From assembly GCF_024519155.1 (NCBI RefSeq), contig NZ_JANIFJ010000004.1:62001-126000 (forward strand): a stretch of DNA of 64,000 nucleotides, written 5' to 3'. Below are positions 1-8,706 of this stretch, in pieces. The translations under genes were made by a program, and so were the position numbers. Within the stretch, counting starts at the first letter, position 1. Every line of letters starts with the position of its first letter. Below the pieces are notes generated by a model. It was not told where the DNA came from. It searched no databases and saw nothing but the letters and a program-made list of their open reading frames with translations. This DNA comes from Mangrovibrevibacter kandeliae. Its GTDB lineage: Bacteria > Pseudomonadota > Alphaproteobacteria > Rhizobiales > Rhizobiaceae.

Positions 1-381
1 AATGGGCATCCCCGCCTCGATGCGGACGCCGATGACGGGGGCGATCCGGAGGCGTTCGAGCGGGCGGCCGTCGGGACGGGCGGTGGCCTGCGAGGCGACG
101 CCCTTGGCGCCCGTGGAAATCATTTCCACGGGTTCGCGTCCCGCCACGCGGCGGGAGCGTCGAGCACCGATGCGCCGCCGCGCGCCGAGCGGCTGATACG
201 CTTCGGCTTCGCGCAGCCGCGCCTCCACGCCTGAGGCGGTGCCGGCGGCGCTGCCGTTCGGCCCGATCCTCTTCCTCCGGCGACCGCTCTCGCGCGGGCG
301 GCGCCAGCTTTCTCCCTTTCTCATGTGCCGTGCCACCGACGCCGCCTCGCGGACGTCGGGGCGCGCAGGATCTGCTCATCC
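1..381. other. Left-edge stretch without a supported gene
   Basis: No reading frame here has a ribosome site, a recognisable product or a plausible protein composition. The one distinctive element is a perfect palindrome at 110-132. The stretch probably holds the promoter of the operon starting at 382, but I see no clear -35/-10 pair. Confidence 0.5.
110..132. repeat. 23-bp perfect palindrome, copy 1 of GGAAATCATTTCC
   Basis: Arms CCCGTGGAAAT and ATTTCCACGGG flank a central C. The core recurs near 7752-7770 and at 25106-25118. A long symmetrical arm pair suggests a binding site for a dimeric protein, such as a partition, replication or regulatory protein. The function is unknown. Confidence 0.6.
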
Positions 382-894
382 ATGACCAAGCTTCCTTTTG
401 ATGACCGCCGCCGCCCGACCTCGGGCTCCGGCGCGCCGCCGCATCCGACGTGCAATTCGGCGCAGACGCCGCACCCGACTTCACGCTCATCGCAGGGGTC
501 CCGCCCGGACGTTGGCTCTGACACGCCGCCGCGCCCGTCGCTCGCTGCCGCTTCGGCACAGACCGGCACCCACCCGGCTTCGTCCTCGACGGCACCCGCC
601 CGTGCCGTGTCCTTCGACGCGGATGCCAAGCTGAGCGACCTCGCCCGCGCCGCCGGGGCGCGGCGTCACGGCGAGACGGCGCCCGATCTCAGCACCGCTC
701 TGCCGCTGCCCGATGCCGCGCTCGTCGTCGGCCTGGCGATCCAGAGCGTCAGGCAGATCGGCCGCGTGCCGATGCCGATCCGCGACGCCCTCGGCCGGCT
801 GGCCGCGTCGGGCGAGCCGACCGCGCAGGTCGTCCTGAACTGGCTCGGGCGATACGGGAGGAGACCCACGCAGCCGGGGAGGGCGGCCCGATGA
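382..894 (+). CDS. Hypothetical protein, first gene of the FtsH-like operon
   Basis: A 170-residue protein of unknown function. The N-terminal half is Pro/Ser/Thr-rich and probably disordered. From about residue 80 it becomes ordered, with a patterned segment around PLPDAALVVGL and a helical tail of the type RDALGRLAASGEPTAQVVLNWL. No signal peptide or membrane segment is seen. The ATG at 382 was chosen over an in-frame ATG at 325, because the extra 19 residues are Arg/Cys-rich and look untranslated. The last four bases overlap the start of the FtsH-like gene (ATGA), which implies translational coupling and a related job. Confidence 0.55.
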   Translation: MTKLPFDDRRRPTSGSGAPPHPTCNSAQTPHPTSRSSQGSRPDVGSDTPPRPSLAAASAQTGTHPASSSTAPARAVSFDADAKLSDLARAAGARRHGETAPDLSTALPLPDAALVVGLAIQSVRQIGRVPMPIRDALGRLAASGEPTAQVVLNWLGRYGRRPTQPGRAAR

Positions 895-3752
895 CCCGGC
901 GGCTCTCCACGAGGCGCAAGAGCGGGACCGCAAGCGCGCAGGAGCGGAAGGATGCGGACGCCGCAGCCACCACCGCTGCCCTGCCGTCCGATGCCGATCC
1001 CTTGGCTGCGGCGCCGCCGTCTTCGATGACGCCTGCCACGGCGCCCTGCATGGCGCCACCGGCAACGTCCGGACCATCGCACGACCTGCCGGTATTGTCG
1101 GCCCTGCCAGTTCTGCCTGCCCTGCCGCTGCTGGCGACAGCGCCCGTCGCGACAAAGGGTGACGCCGGCAATGTCGCGGCGCTGCTCCTGATCGAGCGCG
1201 CCCTGAGGCATGGCGGCGTGGATCCGGCGGAGCTCGAACGGCTCTGCCGCGGGCCCGGCGCGATCGTCGCGATCAGGGCGGATGTCGACGGGTTCGCGGA
1301 GACCGCGCGCAGGCTGGTCGAGAGCGGCGCCGTGCTGCCGGGCCGGGTCGAGACCGTCGAGCTGACCCGGATCAGGCTTTCCACCAGCCTGCACTTTCCA
1401 GGGAGCGAGCACCTCGACTGGTCTGTCCTGACGATGACGCTCGACCGGACGGGCCTGATCGTCCTCGACGCCAGGACGTCCGGCGGCAGGGAGGACGCTA
1501 TCGGGGGCCATCTCGCCTTCGCCGCCCGGTCGGGCCACCCGCTGATCGTCCTTTCCCAGCCCGAGATCCCGCCGCTCCTGCGCCTTGCCGCCCATCACTG
1601 CCTCGATGGCGGCAGGCTCGATGCGGCCATCGTGGCGCAGACGATCGCGGTGGTCACCGGCCATGCCCTCGAGGTGGTCGAAGACGCGCTCGCGCCGCTC
1701 GAGGGCGACGAGGTCGAGCTGGCGCTGCTTGGGCTCGCCGACCTGTCGCTCGCGGTGCGTGCCGGCCTGCCGCTCGACCAGGTCATGGCGCTGCTGACGC
1801 AGCTCGGCCAGCGGGCCACCGCGGCGGCACGCGCCAGGGCGGCGGAGGCCGAGAGCGGCGATGACGACGACGAGGACGACGAGGACGACGAGGGTGATGA
1901 GGACCTCGGGGCGGGCCAGTCGCGGGGACGCGGGGAGGGCGAGGCCCGCTCATCGAAGCCAACGGGCGCGAAGACGTCGAAGGGTGGGACGAGCCGCACG
2001 TCCGGCAGCAGCGATCACAGGCGCGACGATCGCGGGGACGCCGGATCGACCGTCATCGAGCCGGAGCCGTCTTCCAGCGACGCGAGGGTGACGGTCGAGA
2101 GGCTTGCCGGCTACGGCAAGGCGAAGGACTGGGCGCTGGATCTGAAGGCCGATCTCGACCTCTGGCGGACGGGCGAGATTGCCTGGGACACGATGAGCAC
2201 GCGGCTGCTCCTGTCGGGACCGCCGGGAACCGGCAAGACCACCTTCGCGCGGGCGCTCTGCAACACGCTCGAACTGCCGCTGCATGTCGCCTCGGTGCAG
2301 GTGTGGCTGGAGCCCGGCTATCTCGGCAGTGTCCTCGGCCGCATGTCGGCGGCCTTCGCGGCGGCCGAGGCGGCGGCGCCGGTGATCCTGTTCATCGACG
2401 AGGCCGATGCGATCGGCCGCCGTCAGCCGGATACGAAGGACTATGCCGACTACTGGAACGCCATCGTCAACCGCATGCTGGAGCTGATGGACGGGGCGGT
2501 GCGGACCGAGGGTGTCATCGTGGTCGGCGCGACCAACCGGCCGGAGGCGCTGGATGCGGCGCTGACCCGCTCCGGGCGCTGGGAGACCGAGATCGTCGTC
2601 CCCAAACCGGATCGGGCAACGCTCGCCGCGATCATCGCCCACCATCTCGGCCCCGATCTCGAACGGCTCGTCGCCGAAGACGAAGGCGCCGATCCGGCGT
2701 CTGCGGACGGTGCTACGTCAACGGCAAGGCTTCTCGACCGCCTGTCGCGACAGGCGGTCGGGCGCACCGGCGCCGACATCGAACGGCTGCTGCGCGAGGC
2801 GAGAGGCCGGGCGCGCCGGGAGAAGCGCTCCGTGAACCTCGCCGATCTGGAGACGGCGCTGGGGGCGGGCAAGCCGCAGCGCTCGCCGCAGCTCCGGCGC
2901 CGCCTCGCGGTGCACGAGGCGGGGCACGCCGTCCTGCGCCACGCGCTGAAGCTCGGCACGCTGCTGGACCTGTCGATCGAGGATGAGGAAGGCGGCTATG
3001 CCGTCACGTGCCTTGACCTCGGCGTCGAGCAGGACGAGGGCTGGATGATGGCGCATCTTGCCGCGCTTCTCGGCGGCCGGGCGGCCGAGGCACTGGTGTT
3101 CGGCACCGTCACCGGCGGCAGCGGGGGCGACGGCTCGAGCGATCTGGCGCAGGCAACGCAGCTTGCGCTGGCGATGGAGACCGAGTTCGGCTTCGGTCGG
3201 GAGCGCCCGCTCACCCATCGCCCCATCGCGATGGCGCAGAGCCTGCTTCTGCGGCCAGGCCCGCTGGCCGAGGCGGTGGAGGCGCGCCTTGAGGCCGCAT
3301 CGGACCTGGCGAGGACGACGCTCGCCGCCCATCGCGGGCTGCTCGAGCGCCTCGCCCTTGCGCTGGGCAGGGCCGGTTCGCTCGATGCCGGCGAGATCGA
3401 AGCGATCTTCAAGGCAACGCCCGACGCCATGCCCGTTGCCGTGGCCGAGGCCGCGACCGCAGGCCCACCGCAGCCGGATGGAGGCGGAGCCGACGGCGGA
3501 CCGATGGGTACATCCCATTGCAACGCTGTCGACGGCGAGACCGTCATCACGCGCACCGAAGCGGCTGCGCCGTCGAAGTGGGAGGGCGACGGCGAGGCTG
3601 TCGGCACCGGCATCGAAGCGAGCATGCCGTCGGACGGCCTTGGCGACACAGAGGCGAGCGCGGCATCGCAGCCGCGCCGGCGCGGAGGCGCGCGGCAGGC
3701 TGCGGCCGTCAGGCGGTCTGGCACAGGCTGGGCTGAGAGGGAGGACGCGTGA
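891..3752 (+). CDS. Soluble FtsH-like AAA ATPase with M41-type zinc peptidase domain
   Basis: A 953-residue predicted ATP-dependent protease. Residues 1-310 form an unrecognised N-domain. An Asp/Glu-rich linker (about 322-345) precedes the AAA module, with Walker A GPPGTGKT (443-450), Walker B with D503/E504, and a sensor-type NRPEALDAAL stretch with Arg finger. The peptidase domain has HEAGH (675-679) and the third zinc ligand at D751 in a GSSDLAQAT motif, both as in FtsH. Unlike FtsH there are no N-terminal membrane helices and the C-terminus is a long low-complexity tail, so it should be cytosolic. It overlaps the genes on both sides. Substrates are unknown; the neighbours may be adaptors. 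Catalytic assignment is secure, biological role is not. Confidence 0.85.
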   Translation: MTRRLSTRRKSGTASAQERKDADAAATTAALPSDADPLAAAPPSSMTPATAPCMAPPATSGPSHDLPVLSALPVLPALPLLATAPVATKGDAGNVAALLLIERALRHGGVDPAELERLCRGPGAIVAIRADVDGFAETARRLVESGAVLPGRVETVELTRIRLSTSLHFPGSEHLDWSVLTMTLDRTGLIVLDARTSGGREDAIGGHLAFAARSGHPLIVLSQPEIPPLLRLAAHHCLDGGRLDAAIVAQTIAVVTGHALEVVEDALAPLEGDEVELALLGLADLSLAVRAGLPLDQVMALLTQLGQRATAAARARAAEAESGDDDDEDDEDDEGDEDLGAGQSRGRGEGEARSSKPTGAKTSKGGTSRTSGSSDHRRDDRGDAGSTVIEPEPSSSDARVTVERLAGYGKAKDWALDLKADLDLWRTGEIAWDTMSTRLLLSGPPGTGKTTFARALCNTLELPLHVASVQVWLEPGYLGSVLGRMSAAFAAAEAAAPVILFIDEADAIGRRQPDTKDYADYWNAIVNRMLELMDGAVRTEGVIVVGATNRPEALDAALTRSGRWETEIVVPKPDRATLAAIIAHHLGPDLERLVAEDEGADPASADGATSTARLLDRLSRQAVGRTGADIERLLREARGRARREKRSVNLADLETALGAGKPQRSPQLRRRLAVHEAGHAVLRHALKLGTLLDLSIEDEEGGYAVTCLDLGVEQDEGWMMAHLAALLGGRAAEALVFGTVTGGSGGDGSSDLAQATQLALAMETEFGFGRERPLTHRPIAMAQSLLLRPGPLAEAVEARLEAASDLARTTLAAHRGLLERLALALGRAGSLDAGEIEAIFKATPDAMPVAVAEAATAGPPQPDGGGADGGPMGTSHCNAVDGETVITRTEAAAPSKWEGDGEAVGTGIEASMPSDGLGDTEASAASQPRRRGGARQAAAVRRSGTGWAEREDA

Positions 3753-4078
3753 TGGTGCTGCACGTTCCCCCAAACGGACCCGCCAAGGACATCGCATCCG
3801 TCATCGAGCGGCTGCGGCGTCTTCTCGCCGATCTCGAACGGATCGAAGCGGGCTGGCGTCCGACCCTGCGCGACTTGGGCAATGCCCCGCATCTTGAGGA
3901 CTGGCAGATCGTGCACCGCATGCTGCCCTCGCTGGCGGGCGTCGTCCACGAGCATCCGGTGATCGCGGACGGCCACCGCACGCTCACCTCTGACCTCTGG
4001 CTGATCGCGCCGGAGCTCGGCTTTGCCCGCACCTTCAGCCGCTTCTATCGGCTCGGCCAACCCGAGGCGGACGACTGA
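3752..4078 (+). CDS. Small conserved protein, DUF6634-like
   Basis: A 108-residue soluble protein. It has an N-terminal helix (IASVIERLRRLLADLERI) and a conserved-looking core with LEDWQIV, LAGVVHEHPVI and a TSDLWLIAPELGFARTFSRFYRLG-type end. From memory this resembles the uncharacterised DUF6634 family of Hyphomicrobiales. The start codon overlaps the stop of the FtsH-like gene (TGATG); a GTG three bases earlier is also possible. It is the last gene of the three-gene operon and is followed by a strong hairpin at 4102. It may be a partner or adaptor of the protease, which is inference from coupling only. Confidence 0.6.
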   Translation: MVLHVPPNGPAKDIASVIERLRRLLADLERIEAGWRPTLRDLGNAPHLEDWQIVHRMLPSLAGVVHEHPVIADGHRTLTSDLWLIAPELGFARTFSRFYRLGQPEADD

Positions 4079-4101
4079 CGCACCCGCGGCTGCGCCAGGC
4101 A

Positions 4102-4126
4102 GGGGGCGGCGGATCGAGCCGCCCCC
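4102..4126 (+). terminator. Hairpin after the FtsH-like operon
   Basis: A perfect 9-bp stem, GGGGGCGGC with GCCGCCCCC, and a 7-base loop begin 24 bp after the last stop codon. There is no T-run, so it is terminator-like rather than a canonical intrinsic terminator. Confidence 0.6.
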
Positions 4127-5281
4127 ACTCCTATGAACACTCTAGAGGACGCGGCGCCGCACCGACGCGGCGTGGCACCGGTGCGACGCTCGGCCGCCGC
4201 TGCGCCGTCAGCCTGCCGCTCCGAACCACCTCATGCCGCTGACCTCGGATGACGGACTGACGGCAGCAGGACCAGTCCCAGGCGATCGCTCCGGCATCGG
4301 TCGGCCGCGTGCCAGCAGGGAGGAACAAGGCGGCAGGTGCTCCTGGAGTGCGAGCGTGACCGCAGCCGCTTGCGTCCCCAGCGGCAGTCCCGCGACGGCC
4401 GTGCCGGGTCGGCCGTCTAGACGCATCGCCTTCGATCTTCGGCAGGGCATCTCGATCTCCAGGCAGGTCATCGCAGGTCGAGACGAGTTGCGCATCCTCG
4501 TTACCAAGCTTCGGACGAGTGTTACGGAGGTCGCGGCAAGCGTGACGAAACGTGACGCGCGCGAGTCAGGGATCCAGGTCGGCGTTGCGGCTCTCAAGAT
4601 CGGCGATTCAACGCCGTCGGCCGCAGGACGCCAGTCGTACACACCGAGCCCGACCCCGAGGCTGACTCCGCCGCAGACGGCTGCTCGGACCGGATGCCGC
4701 CACACGCTCTGCGCATCGGTGTGTCCGAACCCTGGCTCGGCGTTGCGGACTTCGGGATCGGCGTGACCAGCCTCATCATCGGCGTTGCCGGGTACGAGAT
4801 GGACGATTCCGTCGCAAACGGGGTGAGCAACCGGCAAGCTGTCATCGCAGCAACCGTGTGGTGTCGAAAGAGGCCGAAGGGCCGTCCAGAAAAATATCCT
4901 GCAGCCTCTCCAGAGCACCGACGAACATGAGCTTACGTCGACTACATGCTCTGCGTTTATCCACTTCAAACATCTCAGAACGGTTGCCGTGTACTGGCGG
5001 ATTACCGGCGGATGCCTCACGTCAAGAGACTGCAGGTCTTCCCCAATGCCTGCGCACAGGGATCAGCGACGGCCAGATTTATTTTTTCCGAAGCAACACC
5101 TGTGGATATCCCTAATGAAGGTGAAGTCGACTGCGGCCGTGGCGTGAATCCGGGGAGAATTTTGGCTATCAAAAGACGATACAGCCAAAGCCGTCAGAAA
5201 AGCCAAGTTGTACGACCGAATTGATTTGCCGTATCGTTGAACATGTCGCGCGGATAAACATGCGACGGGGAGATTGATGGT
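4127..5281. other. 1.15-kb stretch without a convincing gene
   Basis: Open frames on both strands exist, but none has a ribosome site with a sensible protein. GC is lower than in the neighbours, especially 4900-5280. The middle part (4491-4815) carries a degenerate 21-bp repeat described separately. The last 150 bp should hold the promoter of the gene at 5282, whose ribosome site GGGGAG is at 5269-5274. Confidence 0.5.
4491..4815. repeat. Degenerate 21-bp (seven-codon) repeat, decayed ORF
   Basis: Units share a core close to TCGGCGTTGCGG and recur every 21 bases, with breaks. In the + strand this gives heptads with a V-T/A-x-L/F pattern, such as LVTKLRTSVTEVAASVTK and then GVADFGIGVTSLIIGVAG. 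The two well-kept blocks lie in different frames, so a frameshift separates them. This looks like a relic of a heptad-repeat (coiled-coil or stalk) protein. No intact gene can be drawn. Confidence 0.45.
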
Positions 5282-6928
5282 ATGATCGACATCGATAGAA
5301 GGCGGAACGACTACAACGACAGCGTGGAGAGCATGGAGAGCGCGAGCGTGGCGGCGCAGGCGGACGACGCGCCCGCGCCCCTCGCGCGGGTGCAGGACAA
5401 GGAGGGCGGGGAAGAGGCCGCGAGCGCCGACGGCGTGGCCGTCTCGAACGGCGAGGCGTCGGCAGAGAGCCGGGCCGCACCGAAGCGCAAGGGCGCCGGA
5501 GCCTCGCGCGTGAAGAAGGAGATCGAGGCGAAGAAGGCGAAGAAGGCGGCGGCCCGCGCCGAGCGCCAGGTCCAGACGGCGGCAAAGGCCGCGCGGGTGC
5601 CGAAGGAGAAGCGCCAGCGCTTCGACGTCGACACGCTAGAGCCGGAGCCGCGCGCGATCGTCCTCTCCAGCGCCGCGGTCGTCGACGGCATCGCCCGCAA
5701 GACGGCCGAGAACACGTTCGACCTCGGCGAGGCCTTCGAGGCGATGGCGGGCGCCATCCCCGACGAGAAGGACTGGAAGGTGGCCGTCCCCCAGCTCTGC
5801 CGCCTGTCCTCGAAGACCGCGGACAACTGGCGCGCCGTCCACAAGAAGCTCGGCCGCTGGCGCGAGGCCATGATCCGCAACCAGGTCACGCCGACCGTCC
5901 TCGTCAGGCTGACGGCGGCGAGCCCGGAGCAGGTGGAACAGGTCATCGCTGCCTTCGAGGCGGGCAAGCCGATGAAGGTCCGCGAGGTCGAGGACATGGT
6001 GAAGGGCGTCGGCGCCACAGCCGGAACCGGCGCCGTTCAGGCGGGCGGCCTGAAGGGGCTGAAGGCGCAGGCGCTCGCCAAGGTCGCGCGGCAGACGAAG
6101 GACGTCGTCGCCGGGCTGAAGCTGATCCGCGCCGCGCTGATCGAGGCCCTGGAGGCGGCGGCGGGCGAGAAGCGGCTGAAGAAGGGCGAGCTCGTCGACG
6201 CGCTCGCGCCGATCGCCAAGCAGGTTCACCGCGACCTGACCGAGCTCCTCTGCGACATCGACCCCGCCTCGCTGGTCGGCGGCCTGGCGCTGCGCCACCA
6301 GAAGGCGCCGGACGAGCGCTGGGAGGGCGTGCTGGCGCTTCTCTACAGGCTCGGCGGCGACCGCTGGGCGGAGGCGACGGCGCTGAAGGCCTTCGTCGAG
6401 GACGAGGTCCTGCCGATGCTCGCCTTTGTCCTTGACGGCATCACGCCGGACGGGGAGGGGCCGGATGACGGCGGCGGCAAGCGCTCCGTCGAGGTCGATG
6501 AGGACGCGGATACGAGCGACGGCAACGACGCCGGCGACCACGAGGTGCCGTCCGCCTTCGAGCCGGTTGAGACGCAGGGGGTCGCCGCTTCGGCGGCCTC
6601 CACCCTCGATGCAGTCGAGGGCGGGAGCACCGCCTCGACGGCGGGGACGCAGGCGCCGCCGCGGCGGCGCGTCAGCCAGGCGACCCTCGAGCGCCACCGG
6701 CGAGCCGCAGAGGAAGGCAACCGCTCCTACGAGCTGTACTGCCTCGAGCGGGACAGGGAGGCGATGCGGGAGATGGAGGAGCGGGAGGCGGAAGACCACC
6801 AGCAGATGCTCACCGACTTCGCCTCCGGCAAGATCCCTGCCCACGTCCTGGTGCCGGGCCTCGCCGCGTTCGCCCCAAGCGCGCCGACGGGCAAGGCGCC
6901 GCTGGCCTCGGCGGTCCGCCGCAAGTAG
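5282..6928 (+). CDS. Hypothetical coiled-coil protein with HTH-like segment
   Basis: A 548-residue soluble protein of no family I can name securely. Residues 1-110 are Ala/Lys/Glu-rich and likely coiled or disordered. Around 160-245 there is an ordered helical part with LSSKTADNWRAVHKKLGRW, then VTPTVLVRLTAASPEQVEQV and MKVREVEDMVKG. This recalls HTH segments of plasmid-borne ParB/Noc-like or DUF3102-like proteins. The C-terminal third has an acidic linker, then a charged helix (REAMREMEEREAEDH). The start is supported by GGGGAG eight bases upstream. A strong hairpin follows at 6950. A role in element maintenance is inference. Confidence 0.6.
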   Translation: MIDIDRRRNDYNDSVESMESASVAAQADDAPAPLARVQDKEGGEEAASADGVAVSNGEASAESRAAPKRKGAGASRVKKEIEAKKAKKAAARAERQVQTAAKAARVPKEKRQRFDVDTLEPEPRAIVLSSAAVVDGIARKTAENTFDLGEAFEAMAGAIPDEKDWKVAVPQLCRLSSKTADNWRAVHKKLGRWREAMIRNQVTPTVLVRLTAASPEQVEQVIAAFEAGKPMKVREVEDMVKGVGATAGTGAVQAGGLKGLKAQALAKVARQTKDVVAGLKLIRAALIEALEAAAGEKRLKKGELVDALAPIAKQVHRDLTELLCDIDPASLVGGLALRHQKAPDERWEGVLALLYRLGGDRWAEATALKAFVEDEVLPMLAFVLDGITPDGEGPDDGGGKRSVEVDEDADTSDGNDAGDHEVPSAFEPVETQGVAASAASTLDAVEGGSTASTAGTQAPPRRRVSQATLERHRRAAEEGNRSYELYCLERDREAMREMEEREAEDHQQMLTDFASGKIPAHVLVPGLAAFAPSAPTGKAPLASAVRRK

Positions 6929-6949
6929 GCGGCGCGTCAGCCCGGACCG

Positions 6950-6978
6950 CCGGCCTCGCCATGCGCTGGCGAGGCCGG
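6950..6978 (+). terminator. Hairpin after the 548-residue protein gene
   Basis: An 11-bp perfect stem (CCGGCCTCGCC with GGCGAGGCCGG) and 7-base loop lie 21 bp after the stop. An outer GGACC/GGTCC pair extends it. There is no T-run. Confidence 0.6.
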
Positions 6979-7049
6979 AGGTCCAGTCGCCATCAATCCG
7001 GATCTTGCTGTCGGCTTCGGCAAGGCCGACCAACCTCTCGAGAGGCATC

Positions 7050-7469
7050 ATGCCCAAGACGCCATCCTCCGATCCTCGCCGAACGGCGAACCCGTCCCGT
7101 CGCGAACGGCGCCTGGCCAGGCAGGCCGAGTACCAGCGGACCTACCGCGAGACGCAGCGCAAGACGAAGGCGCCGTCCCGCATCGACGTCGCGAACCTCA
7201 CCCTCCATTGGCTCATCAACCTCTACATCGAGAACAAGGACGACGTCGGGCTGATGAAGCTGCGGGCCTACCTGATCCACGGCCTCGTGGAGCAGGGCTT
7301 CGACGAGGAGAAGACGGCCCGCCGCGTCGACGACATCATCGAGCGCACCGAGGACGGCTGGACCTTCCGGCCGAAGGCTCACCTCAGCCCAGCGCCGGGC
7401 GGCATCACGCTGGCGGCGCTCATGGACGGGACGGCCATCGATCCGGACGGCTCCGGCGGAAGGGGCTGA
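7050..7469 (+). CDS. Hypothetical basic protein, 139 residues
   Basis: Residues 1-45 are strongly basic (RRERRLARQAEYQR, TQRKTKAPSR), and a helical core follows with NLTLHWLINLYIENKDD and LRAYLIHGLVEQGFDEEKTARRVDDIIERT. The family is not recognised. A basic arm followed by a compact helical domain would suit nucleic-acid binding, but no motif proves it. The ATG at 7050 has GAGAGG six bases upstream. It lies 80 bp past the hairpin ending the previous gene and so may have its own promoter. Confidence 0.55.
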   Translation: MPKTPSSDPRRTANPSRRERRLARQAEYQRTYRETQRKTKAPSRIDVANLTLHWLINLYIENKDDVGLMKLRAYLIHGLVEQGFDEEKTARRVDDIIERTEDGWTFRPKAHLSPAPGGITLAALMDGTAIDPDGSGGRG

Positions 7470-7914
7470 CGACATTGCTCCCGGGTGGTCCCGGCGGAGG
7501 AAGCGGTCTCTCCGGCTGGCGCCAACGTCGCCTTCGCGAATGCCGACGGCTCGACCCATCCGGATTCGGCTCCTCCGTCGCTTCCGCTGGCCCTCGTAGC
7601 CTCCTCGCGCGCGGCCTCAAGGTGAGGTCGCCGCCATGACTCCATCAAACGCGAACGGCACCTGTAACGATCATCCAGACAAACGGAGTTTGCATCGGTG
7701 ACGGCCGATCTTCAGGCTCGAGAAGCCCGGCCGCCGGTCCGCCGACAGGAGCGCGGAAATCATTTCCACGCCGCAGTCCAGCAAGGCGAGGAGCAGTTCC
7801 TTGTCAGCGAGACACTTCTGATGTGACAACGCGCCAATTCCGGCCGTCTCTGCCCGTCTTGCGAGCTTGCATCCCTATAGGACAAGCGTTGCGCTTAGCC
7901 GTGTCCCCTCCTCG
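7470..7914. other. 445-bp gene-free stretch with second palindrome copy
   Basis: No supported gene on either strand. It contains the near-perfect palindrome at 7752-7770 and is bounded on the right by the end of the membrane protein gene transcribed leftward. No terminator or promoter is clear. Confidence 0.5.
7752..7770. repeat. 19-bp near-perfect palindrome, copy 2 of GGAAATCATTTCC
   Basis: CGCGGAAAT and ATTTCCACG flank a central C, with one mismatched arm position. It shares its 13-bp core with 110-132 and 25106-25118. Confidence 0.55.
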
Positions 7915-8706
7915 TCACTCGGCTGATGTCTCACCTGATGGTCCGAAGTGGTGTCTTGGCTTTGTCTTCGCGGGAGCGTCGTCGAACCCGATCCCAGGCA
8001 GAACGGGTGCATAGGTCGTGGGCGGAGCGAGTTCGAGACGCGTGGGCTTCTTGAAGAGTGAGGCGCCGCCGTAGAGAACGCCGATGGCGATCATCCAGCT
8101 TCCGAAGATGCGGATCGCGACGTCGGGCCAGCGGGCGTCCATCCCGCGTACTGAGAGGGTGACGCCCGCGATCAGCCAGAGCGAGAAGAGGATACCGGTG
8201 ATCGGGACGAGACGAATGCCGAGTGTGGGGTTGGTCAACATCACGCACAGCCCGATCGCCGCGCCAACGCAGAAGCTGGCGGGCGGGAGGACCAAGGGAC
8301 GGATCCTGCCGGGCGCGACGAGCGCTGCGCCGATGGCGATCGTCGCGATCGGAGCGGAGTAGAAGCGCTGCTCGAATGCAGCGGGAATTCCTGCGAACAC
8401 TCGATCCCAAGCGGTGCCGCCGAACAGGCCTGCCGTAAGTCCGGCCGCGAATAGACACGCGGCAGCGAGCAGAGGAAGGGCTCTCAAGCGCCGGCTCGCC
8501 AGTCCGCAGCCGATCAAAGGCAGCAGGAAGCTCGGCTGGACCGCGCTATGACGCAACCACCAGAACGGCGTGGACAGCCGCTCCGGATTTAGGAAAACGA
8601 GGGGCAACATCACGAGGGCGCCGACTAGGAGGATAGCCGGGCCGGCGAGTGTGCGGAGCCAAGCGCGGACCTGTCGACGCCCGTCAAGCCGCAAGATAAT
8701 AGACAC
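7915..8706 (-). CDS. Multi-pass membrane protein downstream of hupE
   Basis: A 263-residue integral membrane protein with about six to seven hydrophobic segments (for example residues 19-39, 53-68, 76-93, 117-132, 144-160 and 166-185) and a polar C-terminal tail. I do not recognise the family. The GTG start overlaps the last 23 bases of hupE, and the two are surely co-transcribed and probably translationally coupled. That context suggests a partner in metal-ion handling, but nothing in the sequence shows a substrate. There are no His- or Cys-rich loops. Confidence 0.6.
   Translation of the reverse strand: MSIILRLDGRRQVRAWLRTLAGPAILLVGALVMLPLVFLNPERLSTPFWWLRHSAVQPSFLLPLIGCGLASRRLRALPLLAAACLFAAGLTAGLFGGTAWDRVFAGIPAAFEQRFYSAPIATIAIGAALVAPGRIRPLVLPPASFCVGAAIGLCVMLTNPTLGIRLVPITGILFSLWLIAGVTLSVRGMDARWPDVAIRIFGSWMIAIGVLYGGASLFKKPTRLELAPPTTYAPVLPGIGFDDAPAKTKPRHHFGPSGETSAE

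Noticed and set aside
4491-4815. Possible CRISPR array from the 21-base periodicity
   Set aside because: Units are adjacent with no unique spacers and are too divergent; no cas genes are present.
4208-5020. 270-codon minus-strand frame over the repeat stretch
   Set aside because: No ribosome site, no family likeness, and the period-7 pattern appears on both strands, so it reflects DNA repetition.
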